Numbered from the stretch's first letter, positions 10,035 to 20,641 are shown. The stretch: DNA of 40,802 nucleotides from Candidatus Peregrinibacteria bacterium (GCA_016206505.1 JACQRJ010000032.1:1-40802); one strand, 5' to 3'. The notes: generated by a model not told the origin, from the letters alone. Numbers and translations are program-made.

Positions 10035-11540
10035 TTATTCCTGATGGCCTCTGATTACCACGAAGAGGGTTTTTGAAATGATTTTCAGGTCTTTGAAAAT
10101 CGACCAGTTTTCGATGTAATAGCGGTCGAGCCTGGCTTCTTCTTCAAATTTTAAATCGCTTCTGCCGGAGATTTGGGCGAGGCCGGTCAGTCCGGGCTTG
10201 ATCGTGAGGAGAAAGCGATCGTGCTTTTGATAATTTTCCACTTCTTCCGGCAAATGCGGACGCGGCCCGACAAGACTCATGTTGCCGATCAAAACATTGT
10301 ATAGTTGCGGCAATTCGTCGAGTGAATATTTTCTGATAAAGCGGCCGACTCCGGTGACTCTAGGATCGTTTTTAATTTTCATCAGAGGGCCGTCTTCGCG
10401 CGTGTTGAGATTTTTCAGTTCGTTAAAGCGTTTGCTGTGAGTATTCGGATACATTGAGCGGAATTTGTAAAATGTGAAAGGTTTGCCTTTTTGGCCGATT
10501 CGTTGCGCTGGGGAGCCGTCATCGAGTTTGCTGAAGAGGATCGGGCCTTTGGAATTGATTTTGATGGCCAATGCTACGCCTAAAAAAAGTGGTGAGAAAA
10601 TAATGAAACCGAAAATTGCGCCGATAATGTCCAGAGAGCGTTTTGTAACTTTGTTCCAGCCGTCCAGTGGTGTTTTTTTGAGAGCGATTAAAGGAATGCC
10701 GTTGAGAGTTTCAATGTCGATATTTTGGCGATGGCGGACGTCGATCAAGTCCGGGACAAAGCGATAATCGACATGATAAATATCGCAAAGTTCCAGAATT
10801 TCCGAAGAATTTTGGTCGACGGTCTGGATGATTTCGTCTGGTTTTTTATTTTTGATGATTTTTTCGAGTTCTTCGATATCATCAGCTTTGACCGGTTCCA
10901 GAATTTTGCAGGTTTTTTCTCTTTGCAGAGTTTGTTCTATTTTATCGGCGATTTGGTTTTTGCCGATTATCAGTATTTTGCGCTGGCCGATGCCTTTTTT
11001 CAAGAAAGCCGTTTGTATCATTTTGACAAGTCCGCGGCCGCTCAAAATGAAAATCAGTGTCAATGTCCAGCTGTAGATAATTGCGAGTCGGGAAAAGGGG
11101 AATGTGCGTGTGAAGAAGAACCAGGTGATAATCGACATTGCCCAAAAGCTCCAGAAAATCAGCACTTTACGACTTTCTTTGCTGAATTTTAAAGTGGTTT
11201 TTATGGTGTACATTTTGCCAAAAATGAAAATGACGATCAGTGCGAGCGCAAGATATGCGCTAAATGTAAAATATTCGGATAATGTAGGTAAAACGCTGTA
11301 ATCGATGGGTTTGGCGATGCCAGATATCGGTTCGGTGATGAGGCGGAGTTGATAAGCGGCGAGAAACGCCAAAACGGTCATTGCAAAATCTACTGGGATT
11401 TTGATGATGCCGAAGAAGATTTCAAAGCGTTTCATGAGGTCTTTGATTTGATTTTTGCTCTTTTGATAGGCGGGTTTGTATAAGCCGGGTTCTGTTGGCG
11501 CTTGGGGAGGTTCCCTTTTTTTGCGACATGTGATCATCAA
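10035..11540 (-). CDS. Exopolysaccharide polyprenyl glycosylphosphotransferase (bacterial sugar transferase)
   Basis: N-terminal TM segments plus KRSLDIIGAIFGFIIFSPLFLGVALAIKINSKGPILF...YSLDELPQLYNVLIGNMSLVGPRPHLPEEVE...KPGLTGLAQISGRSD. Confidence 0.93.
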   Translation of the reverse strand: MMITCRKKREPPQAPTEPGLYKPAYQKSKNQIKDLMKRFEIFFGIIKIPVDFAMTVLAFLAAYQLRLITEPISGIAKPIDYSVLPTLSEYFTFSAYLALALIVIFIFGKMYTIKTTLKFSKESRKVLIFWSFWAMSIITWFFFTRTFPFSRLAIIYSWTLTLIFILSGRGLVKMIQTAFLKKGIGQRKILIIGKNQIADKIEQTLQREKTCKILEPVKADDIEELEKIIKNKKPDEIIQTVDQNSSEILELCDIYHVDYRFVPDLIDVRHRQNIDIETLNGIPLIALKKTPLDGWNKVTKRSLDIIGAIFGFIIFSPLFLGVALAIKINSKGPILFSKLDDGSPAQRIGQKGKPFTFYKFRSMYPNTHSKRFNELKNLNTREDGPLMKIKNDPRVTGVGRFIRKYSLDELPQLYNVLIGNMSLVGPRPHLPEEVENYQKHDRFLLTIKPGLTGLAQISGRSDLKFEEEARLDRYYIENWSIFKDLKIISKTLFVVIRGHQE

Positions 11541-11548
11541 TCTAGAGG

Positions 11549-11569
11549 AAACCGCGTGAAGCGGTTTCT
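11549..11569. repeat. Inverted repeat / hairpin GAAACCGC-gtgaa-GCGGTTTC between rnpB and the sugar transferase gene
   Basis: Perfect 8-bp arms; a T-tract follows only on the + strand, and not immediately. Confidence 0.5.
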
Positions 11570-11594
11570 ATCAGTCGCCTTTTTTTAATAAGGT

Positions 11595-12095
11595 CGCGGG
11601 TTAAAGCTTTTGGCTTTATTTCTGCGATGTTTTACGACTTATGCGGTGAGAAAACTTTTCGGCAATTGGGGAACTGAAAGGTTTTTCCATCTCACTTTGC
11701 ACCTCGTAGGGTTTACCGACTGTGGGAACCGGAGGCTCCCGTTGTCCCCGCTGAGCGGGGCTTTTCACCTTTCGGCAGAGCGTTTATTGAATTTTGTTTC
11801 AATAGGGTTTTGCTAAACTTTCTACGCAAGATGCTTCACGTTGTTTGCATTTTGCTTGAAAGTTTTCCTGCGCTCCGACAAAGAGCTCGCAGAGCTCCTC
11901 TTGTCTTCGCTTCGGATCGCAAAACTCGCTACTACCTAGTATTGTCTCTGTGGCACTTTCCCTGAAAAATATTTGTGTTTCACCTTGCGGCGAAATTATT
12001 ACTTTCCGGCACGCCGTTAGCGGCTACGATTTCCCGTGGTGCCCGGACTTTCCTCTCCGCTTAAAGCGGAGCGATCACATCAAACCCGTCTGTCA
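11595..12095 (-). ncRNA. rnpB: RNase P RNA
   Basis: Minus strand carries conserved GAGGAAAGTCCGGGCACCACGGGAAA, GCCGCTAACGGCG, AAAGTGCCACAGAGACAATAC, GGTAAACCCTACGAGGTGCAAAGTGAGATGGA. P1 pairing CGGGTT (12083-12088) with AACCCG (11597-11602), and GATGT/ACATC for P2. Confidence 0.9.
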
Positions 12096-12108
12096 AAGAG
12101 CATGATTG

Positions 12109-12136
12109 ATTATACTGTAAAGCTGCTGAAGGGCAA
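12109..12136 (-). promoter_or_regulatory. rnpB promoter: TTGCCC-N16-TATAAT
   Basis: Minus-strand TATAAT at 12109-12114, TTGCCC at 12131-12136, just upstream of the RNA 5' end. Confidence 0.6.
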
Positions 12137-12200
12137 GTTTAAGAGCGAGCGCGGTTGAGAGGCTTTTGCATGGTCCTTGCTAAGGTGTGGTGTGGCTTAG

Positions 12201-13439
12201 TTATGGCAATATGTAAAGGTAGAAGCCTTTGGCGTAGTATTTTTCCGCTCCTTCAACATTGTCCTGTACGGCGAGTTTGAAAAGCAGTTTTGTGCCGGAG
12301 GTAAAGCCTACTCCGTCAGTGAAAGTTTGCAGTTCGGAAATTGGAATTGGCCAGGTTCCGCCGATTGAGGCAACACCGGTGCTTTGTGTTTCCAGATAGT
12401 TTGCACAGACGGTTGTATCTGAGGCATCGCAAACTTCAATGAAAAATTTGAAACTGTCCTGGTCGCCGGTGTAGAAGTATTCAGTGCCATATTCATTCGT
12501 CTTTGCGCCTGTTTGCGTGTAACTAAACTGGATAAACGGCCCGTCGGCTGCCGGTACATATTCGCCTTTTGTTAATTTGAAATTTGTGAGATTGAATGCC
12601 AATTTTAGGGCGTCGTCTTCGATTTTTTGTTTAAAGGCGCCCGTGCTGGTCAAAATTTCACCGTTGGGATCTTCAATTTGCATTTTGAAATCAACTTTTT
12701 CTCCGTGATTTGCGCCCAGTGTTTGTACTGCGTTGTAAAGTTCGTCGCGTGTTATGGTGTAGTAATTGGATTTTTCCCAGCTATACTCCGGATTTTTGTG
12801 GATTGTTACCGTTTCGGTGTGTGCGGTTGCGCAAGCTGTTCCCACATCCTTTTGCTTACAGATCACGGCAAATATCGGCACTTCGTAGCTGTCGTTTTTA
12901 TCATCGCCTTCATAGGTTGGGAAATCAACACTGATACGGTAAGAGTCTTTTGCGCTGTTCTGGCCGTAGCGCAGTACTGAATATTTGCTTACAAGATTAA
13001 AGGTTCCGTTTTTTTCTGCTTCCATAACTGCCGTGACATTGAATGTTGCCGTATCAAAAATTACAGGCAAAGGTTCGGCCGGCGCTTCTTCGGCTGGAGG
13101 AGTAGCAGGTTTGTCCGGTGCGGGCGCAGGTTCTGGCGCAGGTGCGGGCGTATCCGGTTCGGCCGGTGCTTCTTCGGCTGGAGGAGTAGCAGGTTTGTCC
13201 GGTGCGGGCGCAGGTTCTGGTTTCGCCTGTGGAGTTGGTGTTATGACTGTGCGAGGAGTATCTGGTGTTGTGATTTTACGTGGCAGTTCTGGAGTAGTGT
13301 TGCGAGGTTTTTGTTCTGTGAGATTTCTTGATAATTTACCTTGTAAAAAACTGCCGCTTCCCATGAAGTAAACAGAGGCACCGATTAGTAAAATTCCTAT
13401 CATGCCAATGACAAGTATTTTCTTTTTTGAATTTCCCAT
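12201..13439 (-). CDS. Membrane-anchored protein with Pro/Ala/Glu-rich repeat linker and C-terminal beta-rich region
   Basis: N-terminal TM ILVIGMIGILLIGASVYFM, repeated APEPAPAPDKPATPPAEEAPAEP. Confidence 0.7.
   Translation of the reverse strand: MGNSKKKILVIGMIGILLIGASVYFMGSGSFLQGKLSRNLTEQKPRNTTPELPRKITTPDTPRTVITPTPQAKPEPAPAPDKPATPPAEEAPAEPDTPAPAPEPAPAPDKPATPPAEEAPAEPLPVIFDTATFNVTAVMEAEKNGTFNLVSKYSVLRYGQNSAKDSYRISVDFPTYEGDDKNDSYEVPIFAVICKQKDVGTACATAHTETVTIHKNPEYSWEKSNYYTITRDELYNAVQTLGANHGEKVDFKMQIEDPNGEILTSTGAFKQKIEDDALKLAFNLTNFKLTKGEYVPAADGPFIQFSYTQTGAKTNEYGTEYFYTGDQDSFKFFIEVCDASDTTVCANYLETQSTGVASIGGTWPIPISELQTFTDGVGFTSGTKLLFKLAVQDNVEGAEKYYAKGFYLYILP
13072..13220. repeat. Tandem direct repeat, about 65-bp copies at 13072-13136 and 13156-13220 (period 84)
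   Basis: ggttcggccgg(c/t)gcttcttcggctggaggagtagcaggtttgtccggtgcgggcgcaggttctgg occurs twice with one mismatch. Confidence 0.9.
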
Positions 13440-13517
13440 AGATATTTATTTTTACGTTAAATATATTATACAACAAAACCGTGCGCGTGGCAATGCCGTG
13501 AATGGGGGTAATGTTTC

Positions 13518-14441
13518 TTAAAACAATGAAATCCAGAAGGGAAGTGTGAAAACCGAGAGTATTGTGCTTATGACGATTGAGCGTGCGATAAATTCTTTGT
13601 GCAAATTGTATTCATCGGCTAAAGCAAAGGGTGTAATGGCTAAGGGCATCGCAGCTTCGATAATGGAGGTTGAAAAATTTGCCGGAGAAATCTGGAATAA
13701 TATTAATCCAAAATAGAAAAATGCTGGCAGAGCCATGAGAGTTTCGAGAGAAAATATGCCGACAGGCAGCCATTCTTTGATTTTGCCTATTTTTGATTTG
13801 CCGATAAAAAGCCCGATGACGACAAGTACGACAGGGGTGACCGAGGCGGTTATCATTGAAGCGGCGGTTTTGATCATTTCCGGTATTTTGATTTGAAAAA
13901 TGCTAAGAGTGATACTCAAAATTACCGTTATCAAAAGCTGGTTTTTGCATAGTTTGATAGCTACTTTTTTCAAGATGTCGCGCTTTCTTGTATTGTTATG
14001 ATATTCGAGGTAACCGACTCCAGCAGTGAAAATCCAGAAGACATATATTCCCAGAATCATACTGAGGACAGGCAGAACGCTTTCGCCTTTGAGCTGATAT
14101 AAAATGGGGATTCCCAGAAAGCCGATATTGCTAAAGGCGATGCAGATAAAAAGGGTTTTTAAGGTTTTTGTTTCCAGCTTTAGGATTTTACCGAAAATGT
14201 AAGTTATGAACAGTATTGAGAGTATGAAAGCCGAATTTGCCAGAATCAGTTCTGAATTTTGGTTGAAATTGAAGGTGTCTTTTGTTAGTGAGGTGAATAT
14301 AAGTGCGGGCAAACCGATGTTGAGCGCGAGGGAATTTAAAACTTTGGTCCATTCTTCGGGGAAATTTTTGAAACGTTGGGCTGTTGCAGCTCCGAAAATA
14401 ATGAGGAAAAGGGGAGCGATGATGAAGAAAATGTTGAGCAT
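13518..14441 (-). CDS. AEC (auxin efflux carrier / malate permease) family transporter
   Basis: About 10 TM segments; NIGLPALIFTSLTKDTF, AFSNIGFLGIPILYQLKGESVLPV, AAMPLAITPFALADEYNLHKEFIARSIVISTILSVFTLPFWI. Confidence 0.85.
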   Translation of the reverse strand: MLNIFFIIAPLFLIIFGAATAQRFKNFPEEWTKVLNSLALNIGLPALIFTSLTKDTFNFNQNSELILANSAFILSILFITYIFGKILKLETKTLKTLFICIAFSNIGFLGIPILYQLKGESVLPVLSMILGIYVFWIFTAGVGYLEYHNNTRKRDILKKVAIKLCKNQLLITVILSITLSIFQIKIPEMIKTAASMITASVTPVVLVVIGLFIGKSKIGKIKEWLPVGIFSLETLMALPAFFYFGLILFQISPANFSTSIIEAAMPLAITPFALADEYNLHKEFIARSIVISTILSVFTLPFWISLF

Positions 14442-15922
14442 TAATTAAAGATTTTTGATAATGAAGAGATTTCTTTTTCGAGCTTTGTTTTAAAAGTTTT
14501 GTCGGTGATTTGCTTGAGATTGATTTCGATGTTGAGGATTGCGCCTTTGACTGAGGCCTCTGCCATATGTAACGCGACTCCGCAGTCGGAAAGGGCGTTT
14601 TGATTGCCGATTTTGGAGATTTGCGGGATCAGGTTGAGCAAAGTTGACGACGATTTTGCGATATTGAGAGGGCTTAGAGCTGCGTTTTTGAGAGCTTCTT
14701 GTAGCTTGTTTTGATTGATTTTGCCATTTTTGTCTTTGGCGCGGTAGACATTTGCCACTTCTGCGTAGGACTCTGCATCGGCTTCAATGTCCAGATAAAG
14801 TTTTTTTCTTAGAGTTCCAGATTTTTCGAGAAGTCCGGCGATTTGCTTGTGGACTTTGGCGTATTTTTTGTTGTTTAGGGTCAGGTTGCAGACCATTTCG
14901 CATAGTGCGGCGGCGAGGGAGCCTGATAGAGCCGCGACCGAGCCGCCGCCTGGAACCGGGCTTTTTGATGCAGTTTGATCGAGGAAGTCTTCAAGTGTCG
15001 GGGAAGATTTTTCGATTTGTTTTTGCACGCTTTTTTCCAGAATTTGATTGTTTTTAAATCCGTTGAGTTGCAAATAGTATTTTGCAGCTTTAAATAAAGC
15101 TTTTTCGGGTATCAATCCCACGATTTCGCTTTCCAGGATGCCGACGCCGTATTTTTGCGCTTCGCATTTTATCGCTTCAAAAACATGATGAACTGTGGAT
15201 TTTTTGTAATTCACCAGATTCATGGAAACTTGCGCAACGCCACGATCTTGAAGCATAAATCCAAGTGCTTTTACGTATTTAAATCCGCCATCCTTGCCGC
15301 GAATTGTTTTGGCGATTTTTTTGGCAATTTTGAGATCCGGAGTGTTTAAGTTTACGTTGTAGGCGACAAGCGGTTCGCGCGCTCCTATCGCGGTGATTCC
15401 CGCTTTGCCAAGTTTTGCCGGGCCAAAGTCGGGTTTGCGTGAGGGATTTTTGCCGATTTCTTTTTTGATTCCTTCGTATTCTCCTTTTCTCATGTCGGCG
15501 AGATTTTCTCTTTCCGGTTTTCTGGCGGCTTTTTCATAGAGGTAAACGGGAATTTCCAATTCTTTGGCGACTTTTTCTGCGAGTTTTTCGGCATAAGCGA
15601 CACATTCTTCCATTTTTACTCCTTTCAGAGGTACGAGCGGGCAGACATCGGTTGCGCCCATGCGTGGGTGTTCGCCTTTGTGTTTATTGAGATCAATGAG
15701 TTGTGCGGCGATTTTTATTCCATTAAAAGCGGCTTGCAATACATCTTCCGGTTCTCCGGCAAAAGTTACGACAGAGCGGTTGTGCGCAATATCGCTTTCC
15801 ACTCCCAAAAAAAGAATTCCGGGAACGGATTTTATTGCTTCAACTATTTGAGTGATTTTGTGTTGATCGCGGCCTTCGGAGAAATTTGGGATACATTCTA
15901 TTATTTTTTTCATATTTACCAA
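14441..15922 (-). CDS. ftcD: Glutamate formimidoyltransferase / formimidoyltetrahydrofolate cyclodeaminase (bifunctional)
   Basis: IIECIPNFSEGRDQHKI...HKGEHPRMGATDVCPLVPLKG...ITAIGAREPLVAYNVNL; C-terminal TLEDFLDQTASKSPVPGGGSVAALSGSLAAALCEMVCNLT cyclodeaminase. Confidence 0.93.
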   Translation of the reverse strand: MVNMKKIIECIPNFSEGRDQHKITQIVEAIKSVPGILFLGVESDIAHNRSVVTFAGEPEDVLQAAFNGIKIAAQLIDLNKHKGEHPRMGATDVCPLVPLKGVKMEECVAYAEKLAEKVAKELEIPVYLYEKAARKPERENLADMRKGEYEGIKKEIGKNPSRKPDFGPAKLGKAGITAIGAREPLVAYNVNLNTPDLKIAKKIAKTIRGKDGGFKYVKALGFMLQDRGVAQVSMNLVNYKKSTVHHVFEAIKCEAQKYGVGILESEIVGLIPEKALFKAAKYYLQLNGFKNNQILEKSVQKQIEKSSPTLEDFLDQTASKSPVPGGGSVAALSGSLAAALCEMVCNLTLNNKKYAKVHKQIAGLLEKSGTLRKKLYLDIEADAESYAEVANVYRAKDKNGKINQNKLQEALKNAALSPLNIAKSSSTLLNLIPQISKIGNQNALSDCGVALHMAEASVKGAILNIEINLKQITDKTFKTKLEKEISSLSKIFN

Positions 15923-15962
15923 TTTAGATCATCTTGCTGAAGTTGCAAGCGCGTTGCTTTAT

Positions 15963-16733
15963 TTATGCTTGTACAATAAAAAGAGTGTTTTCATCATCAT
16001 ACGTTATGTCTTCCGGATTTTCATATTGTTTTAAAATATTCCTTTTAAATGTATCAATGGCTGTTGTTAGCTCCGTATCATCGTAGAGTGCGAAGGTGGA
16101 ATAATGATGTTTTTTTGCTTTTTCAATCAATTCATTCAGCTTTTTACGTCTTTGAAATACAAACTCCACCACGGATTTTATGGCTAATCCTAAACTCCTT
16201 CTTATTGCCTCTTCTATAGACTTTCTTGAAAACAAGCGATTTTCTTTTTCATTGAATCCCGGAAAATGCGTGCCCCAAATGCCTCTTTGATTCTGCTCCT
16301 GAGTTCGTGTATAGACAAAAGCTTGTCCTTGAGGTTTGACAACACGGCGCACCTCTTTAAGAAATCTATCTAAATCAAAGTGATGTACCGCATTAAATGT
16401 AGTTATAAAATCAAGCTTTTCAGGTTCAAACGGTAATTCCTCTGCTGGCGATATTATAGGACTTACTGTTTTTCCATGTGTACTCATTATCCTCCTTTTT
16501 AGCTCCGCCAGCATTTCTTCATTTGCATCGACACAATGTAGGGTTGAATCTTGTTCAAGAACACTTAACACAAGCTCTGAATAACGTCCTGTTCCGCAGC
16601 CTATATCGGCTCCCAAAAGTGGCTTTTGTGGCAAGTGACTTTGAATGACGGTGATTGGAGGACTGTCGGTTTCTCTTAGCGTTCGATATTCTTCTGCAAT
16701 TCTCATAAAGTGTTCTGGCATGCCAGTAGACAT
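15963..16733 (-). CDS. SAM-dependent methyltransferase
   Basis: LLGADIGCGTGRYSELVL...LHCVDANEEMLAELKRRI...FITTFNAVHHFDLDRFLKEVRRVVKPQGQAFVYT. Confidence 0.87.
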   Translation of the reverse strand: MSTGMPEHFMRIAEEYRTLRETDSPPITVIQSHLPQKPLLGADIGCGTGRYSELVLSVLEQDSTLHCVDANEEMLAELKRRIMSTHGKTVSPIISPAEELPFEPEKLDFITTFNAVHHFDLDRFLKEVRRVVKPQGQAFVYTRTQEQNQRGIWGTHFPGFNEKENRLFSRKSIEEAIRRSLGLAIKSVVEFVFQRRKKLNELIEKAKKHHYSTFALYDDTELTTAIDTFKRNILKQYENPEDITYDDENTLFIVQA

Positions 16734-16810
16734 AAAGCTGGGTGGGTTTTTTATATTATTTTTAAATTTGAATACGATTGTGCTAGGATGCCTTGGGCGT
16801 AAGTTTAACT

Positions 16811-18445
16811 ATGGATTCTCAAAGTGATGTCACTTCGACTGATTTGGCGCGCAATGCTGTGAGGCTTAAGCGCGGTGTAAATCCACATGCCAGGGACGTA
16901 TCCGCTTGCAAGTTTTCCGAGCCGCTTTGCCTTACCGGCAGCAATTTAACTTTAGAGGATATCGAGCAAGTTGCAAGATTTTTTCGCGTTGTGGCCATTT
17001 CCGAGGAGGCTTTTTTGAACGTTGATCGGGCAAGAGCGGTTATTGAGGAAAAATGTGAGGGAGATGGGGTTTATTATGGCATCAATACGGGCTTTGGTGA
17101 TTTGTGCAATGTCAGAATTGATCGCGAGGATCTCAAGGATTTGCAGGTAAATCTGGTGAGAAGTCATGCGGTGGGCGTGGGAGAGCCTTTGAGTGAGGAA
17201 GTTGTGCGGGCGGTGATGCTGATTCGGATAAATACTTTGATTCAGGGAAATTCGGGAGTGAGAAGAGATGTTGTGAATTTATTGGTGAATTTTTTGAATA
17301 ATGGGATTCATCCGGTGATTCCGTGTAAAGGGTCTGTTGGTGCGAGTGGGGATTTGGCGCCTTTGGCGCATATGGCTTTGCCTTTGATCGGTGAGGGGGA
17401 AGTTTATTTTAATGGAGAAATGCGGGAAACTGCCGAGGTTTTGAAGGAGACCGGTCTTGTGGCGGTGATTTTGCAGGAAAAAGAAGGATTGGCGGTTTTG
17501 AATGGGACGGCGGTGATGTCGGCTGTGGGCGCCTTGGCCTTACTTGATGCGGAAAGGATTGCCAAAATGGTGGATATTTCGGGATCGATGAGTCTGGAAG
17601 CTTTGAAAGGTGTTGAGACTTTTTTGCGCGAAGAAATTCATCAAATGCGGCCGCACAAAGGGCAAATTGCTTCTGCTGCGAACATGAGAAAACTTATTTC
17701 GGGCAGTTTGATTTTGGAATCGCAGAGAAGTTCGGGGAAAGTGCAGGATGCTTACAGTTTGCGCTGTATGCCGCAGGTGCACGGGGCAAGTCGCGATACT
17801 TTCGGGTTTGTGCGTCAGACTTTGGAAATCGAAGTAAATTCAGTCACTGATAATCCTTTGATTGTTTCAGGGACCGGTGAAATTTTGTCCGGCGGAAATT
17901 TTCATGGTCAGCCGGTGGCTTTTGCGATGGATTATCTGGCGATTGCCGTGGCTGAAATTGCAAATATTGCGGAGTCGCGCGTTTCACGTCTGATAAATTC
18001 GAGATATTCCGATTTGCCGGCGTTTTTGATTGCGGATAGCGGGCTGAATTCCGGTTTTATGGTGGCGCAATACACGATTGCGGCTTTGGTTTCGGAAAAT
18101 AAAGTGCTTTGTCATCCGGCGAGCGTGGACAGTATTCCCACATGTGCGGGACAGGAGGATCATGTGAGTATGGGGATGATTGCGGCGCGCAAGGCGCGGG
18201 AGGTTGTTGAAAATGTGACAAATGTGATTGCGATTGAATTTTTGGCGGCATCGCAGGGGCTGGATTTTCTTGATCCGATGCGGAGCAGTCCGGTTTTGGA
18301 GGCGGTGAGGGGGCTTATTCGCGGGCATGTGAAAAATTTGAAGCAGGATCGGAGGCTGAGTCTGGATGTTGCGAAAATTGTGAGCCTGATGAAGGATGGG
18401 GCGATTATTCGTGTGGCGGAAAACGTAGTGGGGGCTTTGAAGTAG
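16811..18445 (+). CDS. hutH: Histidine ammonia-lyase
   Basis: YYGINTGFGDLCNVRI, MIO motif GSVGASGDLAPLAHMAL, DNPLIVSGTGEILSGGNFHGQPVAFAMD, QEDHVSMG. ORF track starts at TTG 16793; ATG 16811 preferred. Confidence 0.95.
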   Translation: MDSQSDVTSTDLARNAVRLKRGVNPHARDVSACKFSEPLCLTGSNLTLEDIEQVARFFRVVAISEEAFLNVDRARAVIEEKCEGDGVYYGINTGFGDLCNVRIDREDLKDLQVNLVRSHAVGVGEPLSEEVVRAVMLIRINTLIQGNSGVRRDVVNLLVNFLNNGIHPVIPCKGSVGASGDLAPLAHMALPLIGEGEVYFNGEMRETAEVLKETGLVAVILQEKEGLAVLNGTAVMSAVGALALLDAERIAKMVDISGSMSLEALKGVETFLREEIHQMRPHKGQIASAANMRKLISGSLILESQRSSGKVQDAYSLRCMPQVHGASRDTFGFVRQTLEIEVNSVTDNPLIVSGTGEILSGGNFHGQPVAFAMDYLAIAVAEIANIAESRVSRLINSRYSDLPAFLIADSGLNSGFMVAQYTIAALVSENKVLCHPASVDSIPTCAGQEDHVSMGMIAARKAREVVENVTNVIAIEFLAASQGLDFLDPMRSSPVLEAVRGLIRGHVKNLKQDRRLSLDVAKIVSLMKDGAIIRVAENVVGALK

Positions 18446-18481
18446 GTTTTTTGATGAAGAAAATTTGCTATAATTCTAATC

Positions 18482-20173
18482 ATGGAAAAGCGGCCGATGT
18501 TTATGGAGGAAAAACCTGATGCGCCGATTCGTGCCGCTATTGGTAGTGGTTTGCGGTGCAAGAGTTGGGAAGTCGAGGCGGCGCTTAGGATGCTGGAAAA
18601 TAATTTGGATCCGAAAGTTGCTTTAGTTCCCGATGAATTGATCGTTTATGGCGGGAGTGGACGCGCCGCCCGAAACTGGCGCGAGTACAATAAAATTGTG
18701 CGCTCTTTAAAGAGTCTGGAAGCCGATGAAACGCTGCTTATTCAATCCGGAAAAGCGGTGGGAATTGTGCGCACTTTTGTATCGGCGCCGCGAGTTTTGA
18801 TGGCAAATTCAAATATTGTTCCGGCGTGGAGCACGCAGGAAAATTTTGATCGTTATGACGCGATGGGCCTGACCATGTATGGCCAGATGACGGCCGGTTC
18901 GTGGATTTATATCGGTACACAGGGGATTTTGCAGGGGACTTATGAGACTTTTGCCGCTTTGGCCGATAAGCATTTTGGCGGGAGTCTGAAAGGAAAATTT
19001 GTTGTTACCGGCGGGCTTGGCGGCATGAGTGGTGCGCAGCCTCTTGCTGTGACGATGAATGAAGGAGCTTGTCTGGTTGTGGAGTCGATTGAGGCTCGGG
19101 TGAAGCAAAAACTTGATGAAGGCTATCTGGATAAAATGACTGCGGATTTTGATGAGGCGATTGATTTTGTGCGTGCGGCTGTTTCTCGTGGTGAAGCTTT
19201 ATCCGTCGGACTTGTCGGCAATGCGGCTACTGTTTTGTCGCAAATGGTAGAGCGGGGAATTATTCCCGACGTGGTTACGGATCAGACTTCGGCGCATGAT
19301 TTGATGGCTTATTGGCCGGAGGGAGAGATTTCGGAGGTGATCGCTTTGCGCGATAAAGATGGTGTTGAATTTCGGAGGCGTGCGCTTGAGGCGGTTGTGA
19401 AGCACACTGCGGCGATTTTGGATATGCAAAAGGCGGGAGCGATTGCTTTTGATTATGGGAATAATTTGCGTGGGCAAGCGGAAAAAGGCGGTTTGACCGT
19501 GCGCGATGGTGCGGGTGAGTTTTTGTTTCCGGGTTTTGTGCCGGCTTATATACGGCCTTTATTTTGCGAAGGCAAAGGTCCTTTTCGCTGGGCGGCTTTG
19601 AGTGGCGATCCTGCTGATATTTTGCGATTGGATGAGGAGGTTTTGCGCATGTTTCCTGAAGATTTGGCTTTGGCGCGCTGGATAAAACTGGCAGCTGCAA
19701 AAGTGCCGTTTATCGGCTTGCCGGCTCGTGTTTGCTGGCTGGGTTATGGGGATCGGGCGAAATTTGGTTTGAGGATAAATGAACTGGTTGCTTCCGGTGA
19801 ATTGAAAGCGCCTATTGTGATCGGTCGGGATCATCTGGATTGCGGCAGTGTGGCATCTCCAAATCGTGAGACGGAAGCCATGAAGGACGGTTCTGACGCG
19901 ATTGCGGACTGGCCGCTTTTAAATGCTTTGGCAAATACTGCGAGCGGCGCGGATTGGGTTTCGATTCACAATGGCGGGGGAGTGGGCATCGGCAATTCCA
20001 CTCATGCTGGCATGGTGATTGTGGCTACTGGAACTGCAGAAAAAGCCGCGCGTCTGGAACGGGTTTTGACCACCGATCCGGCCATGGGAATTTTCCGTCA
20101 TGCCGATGCCGGCTATGAGAAGGCGATTGAGGTGGCGAAGGAGAGGGGGGTGAAGGTCGGCGAGGGATTATAG
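18482..20173 (+). CDS. hutU: Urocanate hydratase
   Basis: [118 protein letters not shown]. Confidence 0.97.
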   Translation: MEKRPMFMEEKPDAPIRAAIGSGLRCKSWEVEAALRMLENNLDPKVALVPDELIVYGGSGRAARNWREYNKIVRSLKSLEADETLLIQSGKAVGIVRTFVSAPRVLMANSNIVPAWSTQENFDRYDAMGLTMYGQMTAGSWIYIGTQGILQGTYETFAALADKHFGGSLKGKFVVTGGLGGMSGAQPLAVTMNEGACLVVESIEARVKQKLDEGYLDKMTADFDEAIDFVRAAVSRGEALSVGLVGNAATVLSQMVERGIIPDVVTDQTSAHDLMAYWPEGEISEVIALRDKDGVEFRRRALEAVVKHTAAILDMQKAGAIAFDYGNNLRGQAEKGGLTVRDGAGEFLFPGFVPAYIRPLFCEGKGPFRWAALSGDPADILRLDEEVLRMFPEDLALARWIKLAAAKVPFIGLPARVCWLGYGDRAKFGLRINELVASGELKAPIVIGRDHLDCGSVASPNRETEAMKDGSDAIADWPLLNALANTASGADWVSIHNGGGVGIGNSTHAGMVIVATGTAEKAARLERVLTTDPAMGIFRHADAGYEKAIEVAKERGVKVGEGL

Positions 20174-20182
20174 ATACATTGA

Positions 20183-20641
20183 CTAAGTAAAATCCTTTAA
20201 ACAAAGCACTTTTACTTCCTCAATCTTTTTCAAAGCACTGTCGTTTGTCAAAAGTACCGCCTCACTCTTTTGCATAGCAGTAGCCAAGTGAATACTGTCA
20301 GGCGTTTTGATGTTATATTTCGCCCTCAAAAAAGCGGCGTCAACCGCTATTGTTGGGGTCAAATCAATGATTTCTATGTTTGGTGTCATTTTGAAGTACG
20401 ACATCCACTCTTTTGCAATATCCAGATCATTGTTTTGATAAGGTCGAACCAGTAATTCAACCAGGAGCAAAGCCGAAAAACTGATCTTTTTATTGTTCAA
20501 TTCCAGAAATGAAAACAATTTTTTCAAAAACTCTGAATAGCGGTTTTCTCCTTCAAGAAGATAAATGAAAATAACGGTATCGAGAGAAACTGTGTCAAAA
20601 TCATTTAAAAGCTTTTCTAATTCAGTTGGTTCCTTTACCAT
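20183..20641 (-). CDS. PIN-domain protein (VapC-like toxin)
   Basis: TVSLDTVIFIYLLEG...AVDAAFLRAKYNIKTPDSIHLATAMQKSEAVLLTNDSALKKI. Confidence 0.88.
   Translation of the reverse strand: MVKEPTELEKLLNDFDTVSLDTVIFIYLLEGENRYSEFLKKLFSFLELNNKKISFSALLLVELLVRPYQNNDLDIAKEWMSYFKMTPNIEIIDLTPTIAVDAAFLRAKYNIKTPDSIHLATAMQKSEAVLLTNDSALKKIEEVKVLCLKDFT

Noticed and set aside
11549-11569. GAAACCGC/GCGGTTTC hairpin as an rnpB intrinsic terminator
   Set aside because: On the rnpB strand no U-tract follows the hairpin; the T-run at 11580-11586 is on the wrong side, so terminator function is unproven
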